DNA of 64,000 nucleotides from Spirosoma oryzae (GCF_003002825.1 NZ_PVTE01000012.1:141037-205036); one strand, 5' to 3'. Counted from the first letter of the stretch, positions 52,716-61,815 are shown. Notes: generated by a model not told the origin, from the letters alone. Translations and numbers: made by a program.

Positions 52716-53248
52716 TGACCAACTACACTATCTGCATATTCACGGAGAACACGATCGGGTTGCTTAACCGCATCACGATTATTTTTACCCGTCGACGTAT
52801 CAACATCGAGAGCCTGACCGTATCGGAAACCGAGCGTAAAGGCGTGTCGCGCTTCACAATCGTCATCAAGCACGAATCACGGGAAGAAGTCGAAAAGCTG
52901 GTCCGGCAGATTCGCAAGATTGTCGAAGTCATGGCGGTATTCGGCTACCTCAACGACGAGATCGTTTACAACGAAATCGCGCTGTTCAAGATTTCGACCC
53001 CGCTGGGCGGTAAGTCGCTGGACGTCGAAACGATCAACAAGCAGTACAAAGCCTGGGTCGTGTACTGGGGTCTGGATTATGTCGTGATCGAAAAGACCGG
53101 GAACAACGAAGAAATTTTCGACTTCTTCGGCTACCTGAAACAGTACGAAATCCTGGAATTTGTGCGGTCGGGACGAGTTGCCGTGGGAAAAACGGAGAAA
53201 GGGCTGGTCGAGTACCTGCCCGAAGCCGACTGGGCCTACTACCTGTAA
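52715..53248 (+). CDS. ilvN: Acetolactate synthase, small regulatory subunit
   Basis: The ATG at 52715 gives 177 residues with an ACT domain at the N-terminus (YTICIFTENTIGLLNRITII, RRRINIESLTVSETE) and a second ACT-like half (VVYWGLDYVVIEKTGNNEEI, EFVRSGRVAVGKTEK). An ATG at 52649 would add 22 unrelated residues from the repeat element and is not favoured. It activates IlvB and mediates valine feedback. The HicA toxin gene follows after 3 bases. Confidence 0.93.
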   Translation: MTNYTICIFTENTIGLLNRITIIFTRRRINIESLTVSETERKGVSRFTIVIKHESREEVEKLVRQIRKIVEVMAVFGYLNDEIVYNEIALFKISTPLGGKSLDVETINKQYKAWVVYWGLDYVVIEKTGNNEEIFDFFGYLKQYEILEFVRSGRVAVGKTEKGLVEYLPEADWAYYL

Positions 53249-53251
53249 CAA

Positions 53252-53527
53252 ATGGGCAAGTTTGAAAAGTTACTGGTCAAGCTACTGCGCGGAACAGCTG
53301 ATGCTAATTTTAGTTTCGATGAGTTAAGGCAACTCTTACTGAAATTAGGCTTTGACGAGCGAATACGAGCCAGCCATCATATCTACACGCGGATAGGTAT
53401 CGATGAAATTATCAATTTGCAACCCAAACAGAGTAAGGCTAAACCATATCAGGTAAAGCAGGTCAGGAATCTGATTACCAAATACAAACTTGACGTTGAC
53501 GACAATGGAGACGAATCCTCGCTATGA
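53252..53527 (+). CDS. hicA: HicA family mRNA interferase toxin
   Basis: The 91-residue protein has the HicA double-stranded-RNA-binding-like fold with LLRGTADANFSFDELRQLLL, GFDERIRASHHIYTRIGIDE (catalytic histidine in SHHIYT) and the C-terminal KAKPYQVKQVRNLITKYKL. It cleaves mRNA when released from HicB. It begins 3 bases after ilvN and overlaps hicB by 23 bases, and its composition is more AT-rich than the ilv genes, so it looks like an inserted module. Confidence 0.9.
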   Translation: MGKFEKLLVKLLRGTADANFSFDELRQLLLKLGFDERIRASHHIYTRIGIDEIINLQPKQSKAKPYQVKQVRNLITKYKLDVDDNGDESSL

Positions 53528-53723
53528 ACTAATCATCTATTGGAGTAATGACGATCATGCTTTCATAGTTGAAGTCCCTGAGTTACCAGGATGCATGGCC
53601 GATGGCGACACGTACCAGGAAGCCGTCACCAACGCGGAGCAGGTTATTCAGGAATGGATAGAAACGGCTCGATCGCTTGGCCGCGACATTCCTACCCCTA
53701 AAGGCCGACTACTGTTTGCCTGA
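53505..53723 (+). CDS. hicB: HicB family antitoxin
   Basis: The 72-residue protein (ATG at 53505) is the partial RNase H-like fold of HicB: YELIIYWSNDDHAFIVEVPE, LPGCMADGDTYQEAVTNAEQ and IQEWIETARSLGRDIPTPKG. No C-terminal DNA-binding extension is present, so it may not repress its own promoter. It neutralises HicA. Both genes appear intact. Confidence 0.92.
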   Translation: METNPRYELIIYWSNDDHAFIVEVPELPGCMADGDTYQEAVTNAEQVIQEWIETARSLGRDIPTPKGRLLFA

Positions 53724-53777
53724 TTTCAACTAAGCACTACCATCAGCTTGCGTAAGTAAACTACAAGACTACACGCC

Positions 53778-54146
53778 GTGAACGATCTGATTAACGCCTA
53801 TATACAAGCTTATAACCGGAAAGACGTTCCGGGCATGCTGGCGGTGTTGCACGACGATATTCGCTTTGAGAACGTGTCGAACACCGGTAGCACCATGACG
53901 CTGACAGGCAAGCAGGCATTCGGTGAACAGGCAACGCAGGTAGTCCCCCTTTTCTCGACGCGCCGACAGGAAATCGTTACGAAGATTATCGCCGACGACC
54001 GGGCTGCTATCGAGATCAAGTACAGTGCGGTGGTAGCGCAGGACCTGCCCAACGGCTGGAAAGCCAACCAGCAGATCGAGCTGCGGGGCGTTTCCATCTT
54101 CGAAAGTAGCGATGGCAAAATCAGCCGTATCAGCGATTACAGCTAA
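53778..54146 (+). CDS. SnoaL-like/NTF2-fold protein
   Basis: The 122-residue product starts with GTG at 53778 and has the NTF2-like pattern LINAYIQAYNRKDVPGMLAV then LHDDIRFENVSN near the N-terminus and a terminal strand pair (ELRGVSIFESSDGKISRISD). Such proteins are small cone-shaped enzymes or ligand binders with no fixed function. It lies between hicB and ilvC in the cluster; a role in branched-chain synthesis is not implied. Confidence 0.85.
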   Translation: MNDLINAYIQAYNRKDVPGMLAVLHDDIRFENVSNTGSTMTLTGKQAFGEQATQVVPLFSTRRQEIVTKIIADDRAAIEIKYSAVVAQDLPNGWKANQQIELRGVSIFESSDGKISRISDYS

Positions 54147-54193
54147 CCAAAATAGTAACCCTCAAAACAAGAGTACAAACCAAAAAGAGAATT

Positions 54194-55237
54194 ATGGCAA
54201 CGATTAATTTCGGAGGAGTTGAAGAACAAGTTGTTACGCGGGAAGAGTTTCCGCTCGAAAAAGCCCGCGAGGTGCTGAAAGACGAAACCATTGCAGTAAT
54301 TGGCTACGGCGTACAAGGCCCCGGTCAGTCGCTCAACATGCGTGATAATGGCTTCAACGTAATCGTTGGACAGCGGAAAGGCAAAACCTACGACAAGGCA
54401 GTTGCTGATGGCTGGGTACCGGGCGAAACGCTGTTCGAAATTGAAGAAGCCCTCGAAAAAGGCACGATCATCTGCTTCCTGCTGTCGGATGCAGCTCAGA
54501 TCGAACTGTGGCCAACGGTAAAAGCCGCCCTGAAACCCGGCAAATCGCTGTATTTCTCGCACGGCTTCGGCGTAACCTATAAAGACAAAACCGGTATCGT
54601 CCCCCCGGCCGATGTCGACGTATTCCTCGTCGCGCCGAAAGGATCGGGTACGTCGTTGCGCCGTCTGTTCGTAGAAGGTAAAGGCCTCAACTCAAGCTTC
54701 GCCGTTTATCAGGATGCAACGGGTAACGCCCGTACCAAAGCAATCGCGATGGGTATCGGTGTTGGGTCGGGCTACCTGTTCGAAACCGACTTCTACAAAG
54801 AAGTAACCTCTGACCTGACCGGCGAACGCGGTACGCTGATGGGTGCCATCCAGGGTATCTTCGCTGCGCAGTATGAAGTGCTGCGCGCCAACGGCCATAG
54901 CCCGTCGGAAGCGTTCAACGAAACGGTTGAAGAGCTGACGCAGTCGCTGATGCCGCTGGTGGCTGAAAACGGGATGGACTGGATGTACGCCAACTGCTCG
55001 ACGACGGCACAACGGGGTGCCCTCGACTGGTGGAAGCCCTTCCGCGATGCGACAAAACCCGTTTTCGAGCAACTGTATAACTCGGTAAAAAGCCAGGAGC
55101 AGGCCGAAATCAGCATCACCCGCAACTCGCAGCCTGATTACCGCGAGAAGCTGGAAGTGGAACTGGCCGAACTACGCGATTCTGAAATGTGGCAGGCTGG
55201 TACAGCCGTTCGTTCGCTGCGTCCTGAGCGTAGCTAG
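54194..55237 (+). CDS. ilvC: Ketol-acid reductoisomerase
   Basis: The 347-residue class I enzyme has the NADPH-binding VIGYGVQGPGQSLNMRDNGF with the GxGxxG loop, VAPKGSGTSLRRLFVEGKGL and the metal ligands in TDFYKEVTSDLTGERGTLMG and EAFNETVEEL. It isomerises and reduces acetolactate or acetohydroxybutyrate. It follows the HicAB and NTF2 insert in the ilv order ilvB-ilvN-ilvC. Confidence 0.96.
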   Translation: MATINFGGVEEQVVTREEFPLEKAREVLKDETIAVIGYGVQGPGQSLNMRDNGFNVIVGQRKGKTYDKAVADGWVPGETLFEIEEALEKGTIICFLLSDAAQIELWPTVKAALKPGKSLYFSHGFGVTYKDKTGIVPPADVDVFLVAPKGSGTSLRRLFVEGKGLNSSFAVYQDATGNARTKAIAMGIGVGSGYLFETDFYKEVTSDLTGERGTLMGAIQGIFAAQYEVLRANGHSPSEAFNETVEELTQSLMPLVAENGMDWMYANCSTTAQRGALDWWKPFRDATKPVFEQLYNSVKSQEQAEISITRNSQPDYREKLEVELAELRDSEMWQAGTAVRSLRPERS

Positions 55238-55305
55238 TTAGCTCACCCGGAATAGCGGTGTCGGCTAGCTTGTCGGCACCGCTTTCTCATTCACTTCCCT
55301 CCCCC

Positions 55306-55881
55306 ATGCTCGATACCGTCATCGATTTCGTTCCGGCCCACCAGCCTATTGTTGCGGCATCCGCCAAACTTGGCTTTACTATGAACGCCGATGCGCAGGC
55401 AGCTTCGCTACTACGCACGCTGGCGGCTACCAAGCCAGGCGGTCGTTTTCTGGAACTGGGTACCGGTACAGGCCTGTCGACGGCATGGATTCTGGCGGGC
55501 ATGGATGAACAGGCTACGCTTGTTTCAGTCGACAATGACGCTGACTGTCTGGCCATAGCGCGCGAATTTCTGGGTAACGACAGTCGCCTACAGCTCGTTT
55601 GTCAGGACGGCACCGACTGGGTAACGACCAACACTGGTCCGTTTGATTTTATCTTCGCCGATACCTGGGCCGGTAAATACACCGATCTCGACGCGGTACT
55701 GGCGATGCTGGCCCCCGGTGGTTTGTACATCATCGACGATATGCTGCCGCAGCCTAACTGGCCGGAAGGACACCCGGAAAAAGCAGACCGGCTCGTTGCC
55801 GAATTGACACAACGTACCGACCTGCTACTGACCCGACTAGCCTGGTCGACCGGCCTCATCGTTGCGGCAAAAAAGGGCTGA
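55306..55881 (+). CDS. Class I SAM-dependent O-methyltransferase
   Basis: The ATG at 55306 gives 191 residues. The SAM-binding glycine loop is GGRFLELGTGTGLSTAWILA, followed by TLVSVDNDADCLAIAREFL and the acidic FDFIFADTWAGKYTDLDAVL. The pattern is that of catechol-O-methyltransferase-like enzymes (family 3), which use a divalent metal. The substrate is unknown. It sits between ilvC and ilvA, 33 bases before ilvA. Confidence 0.85.
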   Translation: MLDTVIDFVPAHQPIVAASAKLGFTMNADAQAASLLRTLAATKPGGRFLELGTGTGLSTAWILAGMDEQATLVSVDNDADCLAIAREFLGNDSRLQLVCQDGTDWVTTNTGPFDFIFADTWAGKYTDLDAVLAMLAPGGLYIIDDMLPQPNWPEGHPEKADRLVAELTQRTDLLLTRLAWSTGLIVAAKKG

Positions 55882-55914
55882 AGTTTTCGTATTTTTGTTG
55901 ACTAACAGTACGTA

Positions 55915-57189
55915 ATGAACACGACAACGGAAGCAGAGAAGGTCACCACACCCGACCTCGACAATATATACCTCGCGGCCGACCGGCTCCGGGGCGTGGC
56001 AGTGCATACACCTTTACAGGAAAACATCAATCTGTCAGACCGCTACGAAGCATCCATTTTTCTGAAGCGGGAAGATTTGCAGGTTGTTCGTTCGTACAAG
56101 ATTCGCGGGGCTTACAACAAAATGGCTAGCCTGTCGGCCGAAGCATTGGCTAAGGGCGTCGTGTGTGCCAGTGCGGGTAATCACGCGCAGGGTGTTGCGT
56201 ATGCTTGCCGAAAGATGGCCGTTCACGGTACGATCTTCATGCCGACCACCACGCCCAACCAGAAGGTAAAGCAGGTAAAACTGTTCGGCAAGCAATTCGT
56301 AGACGTCGTCCTGATTGGCGACACGTTCGATGATGCGTACCATGCAGCCGTCGAGTATGTCAATGCGCACGATAGCACGTTTGTCCATCCTTTCGACGAC
56401 GTTCAGGTCATGGAAGGACAGGGTACCGTCGGGCTGGAAATTTTCAAAGACGCCAATTTTAAAATCGACTACCTGCTGATGGCGATTGGCGGGGGCGGTC
56501 TGGCTTCTGGCGTATCTGCGGTATTCCGGCAACTTAGCCCTCGCACAAAGCTGATCGGTATCGAGCCGCTGGGCGCTCCGTCGATGAAGGTATCGCTCGA
56601 TCAGGGACACGTGGTGGCGCTGGATGAAATCAATAAGTTCGTTGACGGAGCCGCTGTTAAGCGTGTTGGCGATATGACCTTCGAAGTATGCCGTACCAAC
56701 CTGGATCAGGTTATACTGGTACCGGAAGGCAAGGTGTGCACGACCATTTTACAACTCTACAACGAAGAAGCCATTGTAGCCGAACCCGCCGGTGCGTTGA
56801 GCATTGCCGCCCTCGATTTCCTGAAAGACGAGATCAAAGGCAAAAACGTTGTTTGTCTCGTCGGTGGTGGTAATAACGACATCACCCGAACGGAAGAGAT
56901 CAAAGAGCGGTCCTTGCTGTACGAAGGATTGAAACATTACTTCATTATCCGGTTTGCGCAGCGGGCCGGGTCTATGCGTGAGTTTCTGACCGACGTACTT
57001 GGCCCGAACGACGATATCACGCTGTTTGAATACTCGAAAAAAACCAACCGTGAGCGCGGCCCGGCCCTGGTCGGTCTGGAGTTGAAATACAAAGCTGATT
57101 TTGAGCCCCTGATCGAGCGGATGAAAGCCGCCCGCGTTCAGTTCGAATACATCAATGATAAACCCGACCTGTTCGAATTTTTGATCTAA
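55915..57189 (+). CDS. ilvA: Threonine ammonia-lyase (threonine dehydratase)
   Basis: The 424-residue PLP enzyme has the cofactor lysine in VVRSYKIRGAYNKMASL, CASAGNHAQGVAYACRKM, the glycine-rich AIGGGGLASGVSAVF and a C-terminal ACT-like regulatory domain of about 90 residues (YFIIRFAQRAGSMREFLTDV, RVQFEYINDKPDLFEFLI). One regulatory domain suggests the IlvA variant of Bacteroidota and Gram-positives. It makes 2-oxobutyrate for isoleucine. Confidence 0.94.
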   Translation: MNTTTEAEKVTTPDLDNIYLAADRLRGVAVHTPLQENINLSDRYEASIFLKREDLQVVRSYKIRGAYNKMASLSAEALAKGVVCASAGNHAQGVAYACRKMAVHGTIFMPTTTPNQKVKQVKLFGKQFVDVVLIGDTFDDAYHAAVEYVNAHDSTFVHPFDDVQVMEGQGTVGLEIFKDANFKIDYLLMAIGGGGLASGVSAVFRQLSPRTKLIGIEPLGAPSMKVSLDQGHVVALDEINKFVDGAAVKRVGDMTFEVCRTNLDQVILVPEGKVCTTILQLYNEEAIVAEPAGALSIAALDFLKDEIKGKNVVCLVGGGNNDITRTEEIKERSLLYEGLKHYFIIRFAQRAGSMREFLTDVLGPNDDITLFEYSKKTNRERGPALVGLELKYKADFEPLIERMKAARVQFEYINDKPDLFEFLI

Positions 57190-57199
57190 CCTAACGACA

Positions 57200-57517
57200 A
57201 TGATTACGGCTGTCCAGAATAAGCAACAGGTGTTCGAACGTGTTCAGTCGCATCAGTCGGCGCTGAAACAGTTTGGTGCGGCCAGACTGGGCCTGTTCGG
57301 GTCGTTCGTTCGCGACGAGCAAACGGTTGACAGTGACGTCGACATCGTTGTCAAGTTTCAGGAAGGACAGAAGAAAATTCGTAACCTGCTGGATATGGCC
57401 GACTACTTGGAAGCGTTAATGGGTCGAAAAACTGACTTGTTGACTTGGGAGGGCATGGCAGAATTTGTTCGTAAATACGTAAGCAATGAAGTTGAATTCA
57501 TCTCCTTTACTGATTGA
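57200..57517 (+). CDS. mntA: MNT-type nucleotidyltransferase antitoxin
   Basis: The 105-residue protein has the minimal nucleotidyltransferase motif LGLFGSFVRDEQTVDSDVDI (GSF-x9-D-x-D) followed by VVKFQEGQKKIRNLLDMADY and a short C-terminal helix. MntA partners AMPylate and silence HEPN toxins. It begins 11 bases after ilvA and overlaps the start of the HEPN gene, the usual order of the pair. Confidence 0.9.
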   Translation: MITAVQNKQQVFERVQSHQSALKQFGAARLGLFGSFVRDEQTVDSDVDIVVKFQEGQKKIRNLLDMADYLEALMGRKTDLLTWEGMAEFVRKYVSNEVEFISFTD

Positions 57518-57848
57518 CTTCCTGAAGCACATTCAGTCGGAAATGCTGTTCATTATTCAGCAAACAGCGGCAAAGGACTTGGAATAGATTTTTGACGATC
57601 CAACGTTACAGCGAGCCCTTACCCACAGCTTACTGGTGATTGGTGAAGCTTGCAAAAAGATCCCCGACGACTTTCGCCATGACCACGCGGAATTTGATTG
57701 GAGAGGTTTCGCTGGTCTCCGCGACCGGTTAATCCACCACTATTGGGGAATTGATCAGGATTTGTTCTGGGAAGCTATTTCGATAGAAGTCCCTATAAAT
57801 AAAGAGTGGATCGATGTTATCATCGAACAAGAAGCGAGTAAACCATGA
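57486..57848 (+). pseudogene. hepT: HEPN (HepT-like, DUF86) toxin gene with an in-frame stop
   Basis: The frame starting at the ATG at 57486, overlapping mntA by 32 bases, gives KLNSSPLLIDFLKHIQSEML and FIIQQTAAKDLE, then a TAG at 57585-57587, and continues in the same frame with IFDDPTLQRALTHSLLVIGE, ACKKIP and FAGLRDRLIHHYWGID to the stop at 57848. The catalytic R-x4-H (RDRLIH) lies after the stop. One base change would restore a 120-residue HepT. The toxin is therefore probably inactive while mntA is intact. The stop overlaps the leuC start by four bases (ATGA). Confidence 0.88.
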
Positions 57849-59251
57849 ACACACAACCCACTACATTATTCGACAAAATCTGGGACGCACACGTCGTTAA
57901 ACACGCCGAGGGTCATCCCGATGCGCTGTTCATCGACCGGCACTTCATCCACGAAGTAACGAGTCCACAAGCGTTCGACGGACTGCGGAAACGGGGCATC
58001 AGCGTATTCAACACCAGCCGTACCACCGCCACCGCCGACCACAACGTGCCGACGAAAGATCAGCACTTGCCAATCCGGGAAGCCCTGTCGCGACATCAGG
58101 TCGACACGCTGCGTCGGAACTGCGCGGAGTTTGGTGTTGAATTGTACGACCTTGGTCACCCGTTTCAGGGTATCGTTCACATCATCGGTCCCGAACTAGG
58201 CCTGACGCTGCCGGGCATGACTATTGTTTGTGGCGATAGTCATACCAGCACCCACGGGGCATTCGGCAACGTTGCTTTCGGTATCGGTACCAGTGAAGTA
58301 GAGCAGGTTCTGGCAACGCAGTGTATTCTGCAATACAAGCCCAAGCGGATGCGTATAAGCATCGACGGTACACTGGCAAATGGCGTCACGGCGAAAGACA
58401 TCATCCTCTACATTATCTCGAAGATTTCGGCGAGTGGCGCTACCGGTTATTTCGTTGAGTATGCCGGCGAAACTATCCGTAACCTGTCGATGGAAGCCCG
58501 TATGACGATCTGCAACATGAGCATCGAAATGGGTGCCCGTGGTGGTCTGATTGCGCCCGACGATACGACCTTCGACTATATCAAAGGCCGTGAGTTTGCT
58601 CCTAAGGGAGAAGCCTTCGATGAAGCCGTTGCAAAATGGCGATCGCTTAAAACCGACGATGAAGCTACGTTCGACACCGAACTGCATTACAAAGCCGAGG
58701 ATATTCAGCCGATGATCACGTACGGTACCAACCCCGGTATGGGTATTGGCATCGGTGAACACGTGCCCTTACTAACCGAAATTCCCGACACCGAACACGT
58801 TTCCTACTCGAAATCGCTGGCGTACATGGGTCTCGAACCCGGCATGGAACTGCGCAATAAAGCCGTCGATTACGTTTTCATCGGTTCCTGCACCAATGCC
58901 CGCATCGAAGACCTGCGTACCGTCGCTCAGTTTGTGCAGGGTAAGCAAAAAGCGCCCGGCGTTGAGGTATGGATTGTACCGGGTTCGGTACAGGTCGCCC
59001 GGCAGGCGCAGGCGGAAGGCTTGACCGACGTCTTTGCCAGTGCTGGCTTTGAGCTTAGAGAGCCTGGTTGTTCAGCCTGCCTGGGTATGAACGAAGACAA
59101 AATTCCGGCGGGGAAATATTGTATCAGCACCTCGAACCGTAACTTCGAAGGACGGCAGGGGCCCGGTGCCCGTACCTTCCTGGCCAGCCCGATCATGGCA
59201 GCAGCAGCAGCTGTTTCGGGCCGGGTTATGGACGTTCGCGAATTACTATAG
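57845..59251 (+). CDS. leuC: 3-isopropylmalate dehydratase, large subunit
   Basis: The 468-residue aconitase-type protein has cluster cysteines in [13 protein letters not shown] and [18 protein letters not shown], and [20 protein letters not shown] near residue 125. It isomerises isopropylmalate with LeuD. Its start codon overlaps the stop of the degraded HEPN gene (ATGA), so leuC has kept translational coupling to it. Confidence 0.96.
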   Translation: MNTQPTTLFDKIWDAHVVKHAEGHPDALFIDRHFIHEVTSPQAFDGLRKRGISVFNTSRTTATADHNVPTKDQHLPIREALSRHQVDTLRRNCAEFGVELYDLGHPFQGIVHIIGPELGLTLPGMTIVCGDSHTSTHGAFGNVAFGIGTSEVEQVLATQCILQYKPKRMRISIDGTLANGVTAKDIILYIISKISASGATGYFVEYAGETIRNLSMEARMTICNMSIEMGARGGLIAPDDTTFDYIKGREFAPKGEAFDEAVAKWRSLKTDDEATFDTELHYKAEDIQPMITYGTNPGMGIGIGEHVPLLTEIPDTEHVSYSKSLAYMGLEPGMELRNKAVDYVFIGSCTNARIEDLRTVAQFVQGKQKAPGVEVWIVPGSVQVARQAQAEGLTDVFASAGFELREPGCSACLGMNEDKIPAGKYCISTSNRNFEGRQGPGARTFLASPIMAAAAAVSGRVMDVRELL

Positions 59252-59339
59252 TGACCACTGCGTAGAATTTATAGTGTATAAACTGGCATAATTTTCGATT
59301 TTCGAATCTACCTCAGGTTTTAACACATCTCCCAGCAGC

Positions 59340-60035
59340 ATGAGTCACGCAAAGCAAACAGCCGAAAAAGTAGAGTATAACGGATCGGACAATCTGGCGA
59401 TCATGAGCCACGCTACCAACTACAATGGTGGCTTGTACAAGTGGGTCGCTAAAGACGTTCGTCCGGGCGAAGCCGTTCTCGACTTCGGAGCCGGAAACGG
59501 CGAGTACGCCAACCGCTTTCCGCTCGGGAGCGTCGATGCTGCCGAAATCGACCCTGATTTGCTGCCGCTGATTAAACAGCCTGTATACACCGATATCAAC
59601 GCGCTCGCTAAGTCGTACGACCTGATTTATACCATCAACGTACTGGAGCATATTGAACATCACGGAGCAATTGTGAAAGATCTGTATGCCAAACTTAAGC
59701 CCGGTGGGCGCATTAAAGTGTTCGTACCGGCCCGGCAGGAGATCTTCAGCAACATGGACGAACACGTTGGCCACTATCGGCGCTACGACAAACGACTCGT
59801 CCGGCAGATTCTGGAGGATGCTGGTTTCCGCGTGAATGACGTCCGTTATTACGATTTCGCCGGTTATTTCATTTCCTTATTGTACAAATGGATGGGCAAA
59901 GACGGCCGGATCACGAAAGATTCCGTCGTATTGTACGATCGGGTCATATTCCCCGTCAGCCGCCTGTTCGATAAACTGACGCTTGGCCACGTAATTGGTA
60001 AAAACGTGATCGCCGAGGCTGTCCGCCCAAACTAA
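59340..60035 (+). CDS. Class I SAM-dependent methyltransferase
   Basis: The 231-residue protein has the SAM loop AVLDFGAGNGEYANRFPLGS, the acidic site DAAEIDPDLLPLI, TINVLEHIEHHGAIVKDLYA and KPGGRIKVFVPARQEIFSNM, with a C-terminal extension containing HVGHYRRYDKRLVRQILEDA. This is the general methyltransferase 11/23 pattern, often seen with lipids or polysaccharides. It separates leuC from leuD, 1 base before leuD, so it is clearly co-transcribed, but no link to leucine is known. Confidence 0.85.
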   Translation: MSHAKQTAEKVEYNGSDNLAIMSHATNYNGGLYKWVAKDVRPGEAVLDFGAGNGEYANRFPLGSVDAAEIDPDLLPLIKQPVYTDINALAKSYDLIYTINVLEHIEHHGAIVKDLYAKLKPGGRIKVFVPARQEIFSNMDEHVGHYRRYDKRLVRQILEDAGFRVNDVRYYDFAGYFISLLYKWMGKDGRITKDSVVLYDRVIFPVSRLFDKLTLGHVIGKNVIAEAVRPN

Positions 60036-60036
60036 C

Positions 60037-60627
60037 ATGAGCAAAGAAACCTTCCACGTATTGACATCGACGGCCGTTCCACTGCCGATCGAAAATATTG
60101 ACACCGACCAAATCATTCCCGCCCGCTTCCTGAAAGCGACGACTCGCGAAGGATTTGGCGACAATCTGTTCCGCGACTGGCGCTTTACGGCCGACAACGA
60201 GCCGATCCAGGATTTCGTGCTGAATAATTCCCGCTACGCCGGGGCAGAGATCCTCGTAGCCGGTAAAAACTTCGGTATGGGTAGCAGCCGGGAACATGCG
60301 GCCTGGGCCATTCACGACTATGGTTTCCGGGTCGTCGTTTCCAGCTTTTTTGCTGACATCTTCCGCAACAACGCGCTCAACACTTTCGTATTGCCCGTAC
60401 AGGTGTCGCAGCCGTTCTTGGAAGCACTGCTAAGCGCCGTTGAACAAGATTCGACACTACAGATCGTCGTTGACTTACCAGCGCAGACGATTTCGTTTGG
60501 TGAGCGGTCGGAAACGTTCGCGATCAATACGTACAAGAAGACGTGCCTGATGAATGGCTACGACGATATTGACTACCTGCTGAGTCTGAACGCTGACATT
60601 CGGGAATTTGATCAGGCACATGCCTAA
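60037..60627 (+). CDS. leuD: 3-isopropylmalate dehydratase, small subunit
   Basis: The 196-residue swivel-domain protein has PLPIENIDTDQIIPARFLKA, AEILVAGKNFGMGSSREHAA and FFADIFRNNALNTFVLPVQV, all LeuD signatures. It completes the isopropylmalate isomerase with LeuC. leuC and leuD are usually adjacent; here a methyltransferase gene lies between them. Confidence 0.96.
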   Translation: MSKETFHVLTSTAVPLPIENIDTDQIIPARFLKATTREGFGDNLFRDWRFTADNEPIQDFVLNNSRYAGAEILVAGKNFGMGSSREHAAWAIHDYGFRVVVSSFFADIFRNNALNTFVLPVQVSQPFLEALLSAVEQDSTLQIVVDLPAQTISFGERSETFAINTYKKTCLMNGYDDIDYLLSLNADIREFDQAHA

Positions 60628-60672
60628 CCACGCACTTCGGCAGTTTACCACTGCACGAGTCTTTACTTACTC

Positions 60673-61770
60673 ATGAAAAAACACATCGTCGTTATTGCCG
60701 GTGACGGTATCGGCCAGGAAGTAACCGCCGTTGGCAAACAGGTTCTGGATGCTGTGGCTCAGAAATACGGTCACGAATTTACCTACGACACGGCCCTGAT
60801 CGGCCATGCCGCCATCGAAGCCACAGGTAACCCGCTTCCCGAAGAAACAATCACCAAATCAAAAGCTTCCGACGCCATCCTGTTCGGTGCCGTAGGCCAC
60901 CCCAAATACGATAACGATCCATCGGCCAAAGTCCGTCCGGAACAAGGCTTGCTGGGTATCCGTAAAGCCCTGGGTTTGTACGCCAATTTGCGGCCAATCA
61001 AACTATTTGACGAACTTCTTGGCGCGTCAAGTATTCGTCCTGAGATTCTGAAGGGAGCGGACATACTCTTCTTCCGTGAATTGACCGGTGATGTGTATTT
61101 CGGCGAAAAAGGGCGGAGCGACGATCGGGACACAGCTTACGACACGATGATTTACAGCCGGTACGAAGTAGAACGCATTGCCCGCAAAGCGTTTGAAGCG
61201 GCCATGACCCGTCGGCGTCGCCTGTGCTCGGTCGATAAAGCCAACGTGCTGGAATCGTCACGCCTGTGGCGCGAAGTGGTTCAGGCTATGGCCCCCGAGT
61301 ATCCCGATGTCGTTGTCGAGCATCAGTTTATCGATGCTGCTGCCATGCTACTTATTAAAGACCCGCGCCGGTTTGATGTTGTCCTGACAGGTAACCTGTT
61401 CGGCGATATCCTGACCGACGAAGCCAGTCAGATTGCTGGGTCGATGGGTATGTTAGCATCCGCATCGATCGGTGATACGACAGGTTTGTACGAGCCTATT
61501 CATGGCTCGGCGCACGATATTACCGGCAAAGGGGTAGCCAACCCATTGGCTTCTATCCTGTCGGCCGCGCTGATGCTTGATATTTCGTTTGGCATGAAGG
61601 CGGAAGCAGAGGAGGTTGTCTCGGCTGTTGATGCAGCGTTGAAAGCAGGCTATCGTACACGCGACATTGCCGATGCCGATACGCCAGACGACATGATCCT
61701 CGGTACCGAGGCAATGGGGTCACAGATTCTTACCCAGCTGGCTTCGGTAGCTGAAAATCAGGTCGTATAA
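60673..61770 (+). CDS. leuB: 3-isopropylmalate dehydrogenase
   Basis: The 365-residue enzyme has VIAGDGIGQEVTAVGKQVLD, the loop FGAVGHPKYDNDPSAKVRPE, LTGDVYFGEKGRSDDRDTAY with the substrate-binding arginines nearby, VVLTGNLFGDILTDEASQIA with metal-binding aspartates, and the adenine site GSAHDITGKGVANPLASILS. It oxidises and decarboxylates 3-isopropylmalate to 2-oxoisocaproate. It ends 15 bases before the -33 element of the leuA promoter. Confidence 0.96.
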   Translation: MKKHIVVIAGDGIGQEVTAVGKQVLDAVAQKYGHEFTYDTALIGHAAIEATGNPLPEETITKSKASDAILFGAVGHPKYDNDPSAKVRPEQGLLGIRKALGLYANLRPIKLFDELLGASSIRPEILKGADILFFRELTGDVYFGEKGRSDDRDTAYDTMIYSRYEVERIARKAFEAAMTRRRRLCSVDKANVLESSRLWREVVQAMAPEYPDVVVEHQFIDAAAMLLIKDPRRFDVVLTGNLFGDILTDEASQIAGSMGMLASASIGDTTGLYEPIHGSAHDITGKGVANPLASILSAALMLDISFGMKAEAEEVVSAVDAALKAGYRTRDIADADTPDDMILGTEAMGSQILTQLASVAENQVV

Positions 61771-61784
61771 ATAGTTGCGAAGCG

Positions 61785-61815
61785 TTTGCAAAATAAAACC
61801 AATCCCATACTTTTG
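61785..61815 (+). promoter_or_regulatory. Bacteroidota-type promoter for the leucine attenuator and leuA
   Basis: TTTG (61785-61788), 19 bases, then TACTTTTG (61808-61815) match the Bacteroidota consensus exactly. Transcription should begin near 61822, so the RNA includes the palindrome at 61832-61846, the leader peptide and the terminator. Confidence 0.8.
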
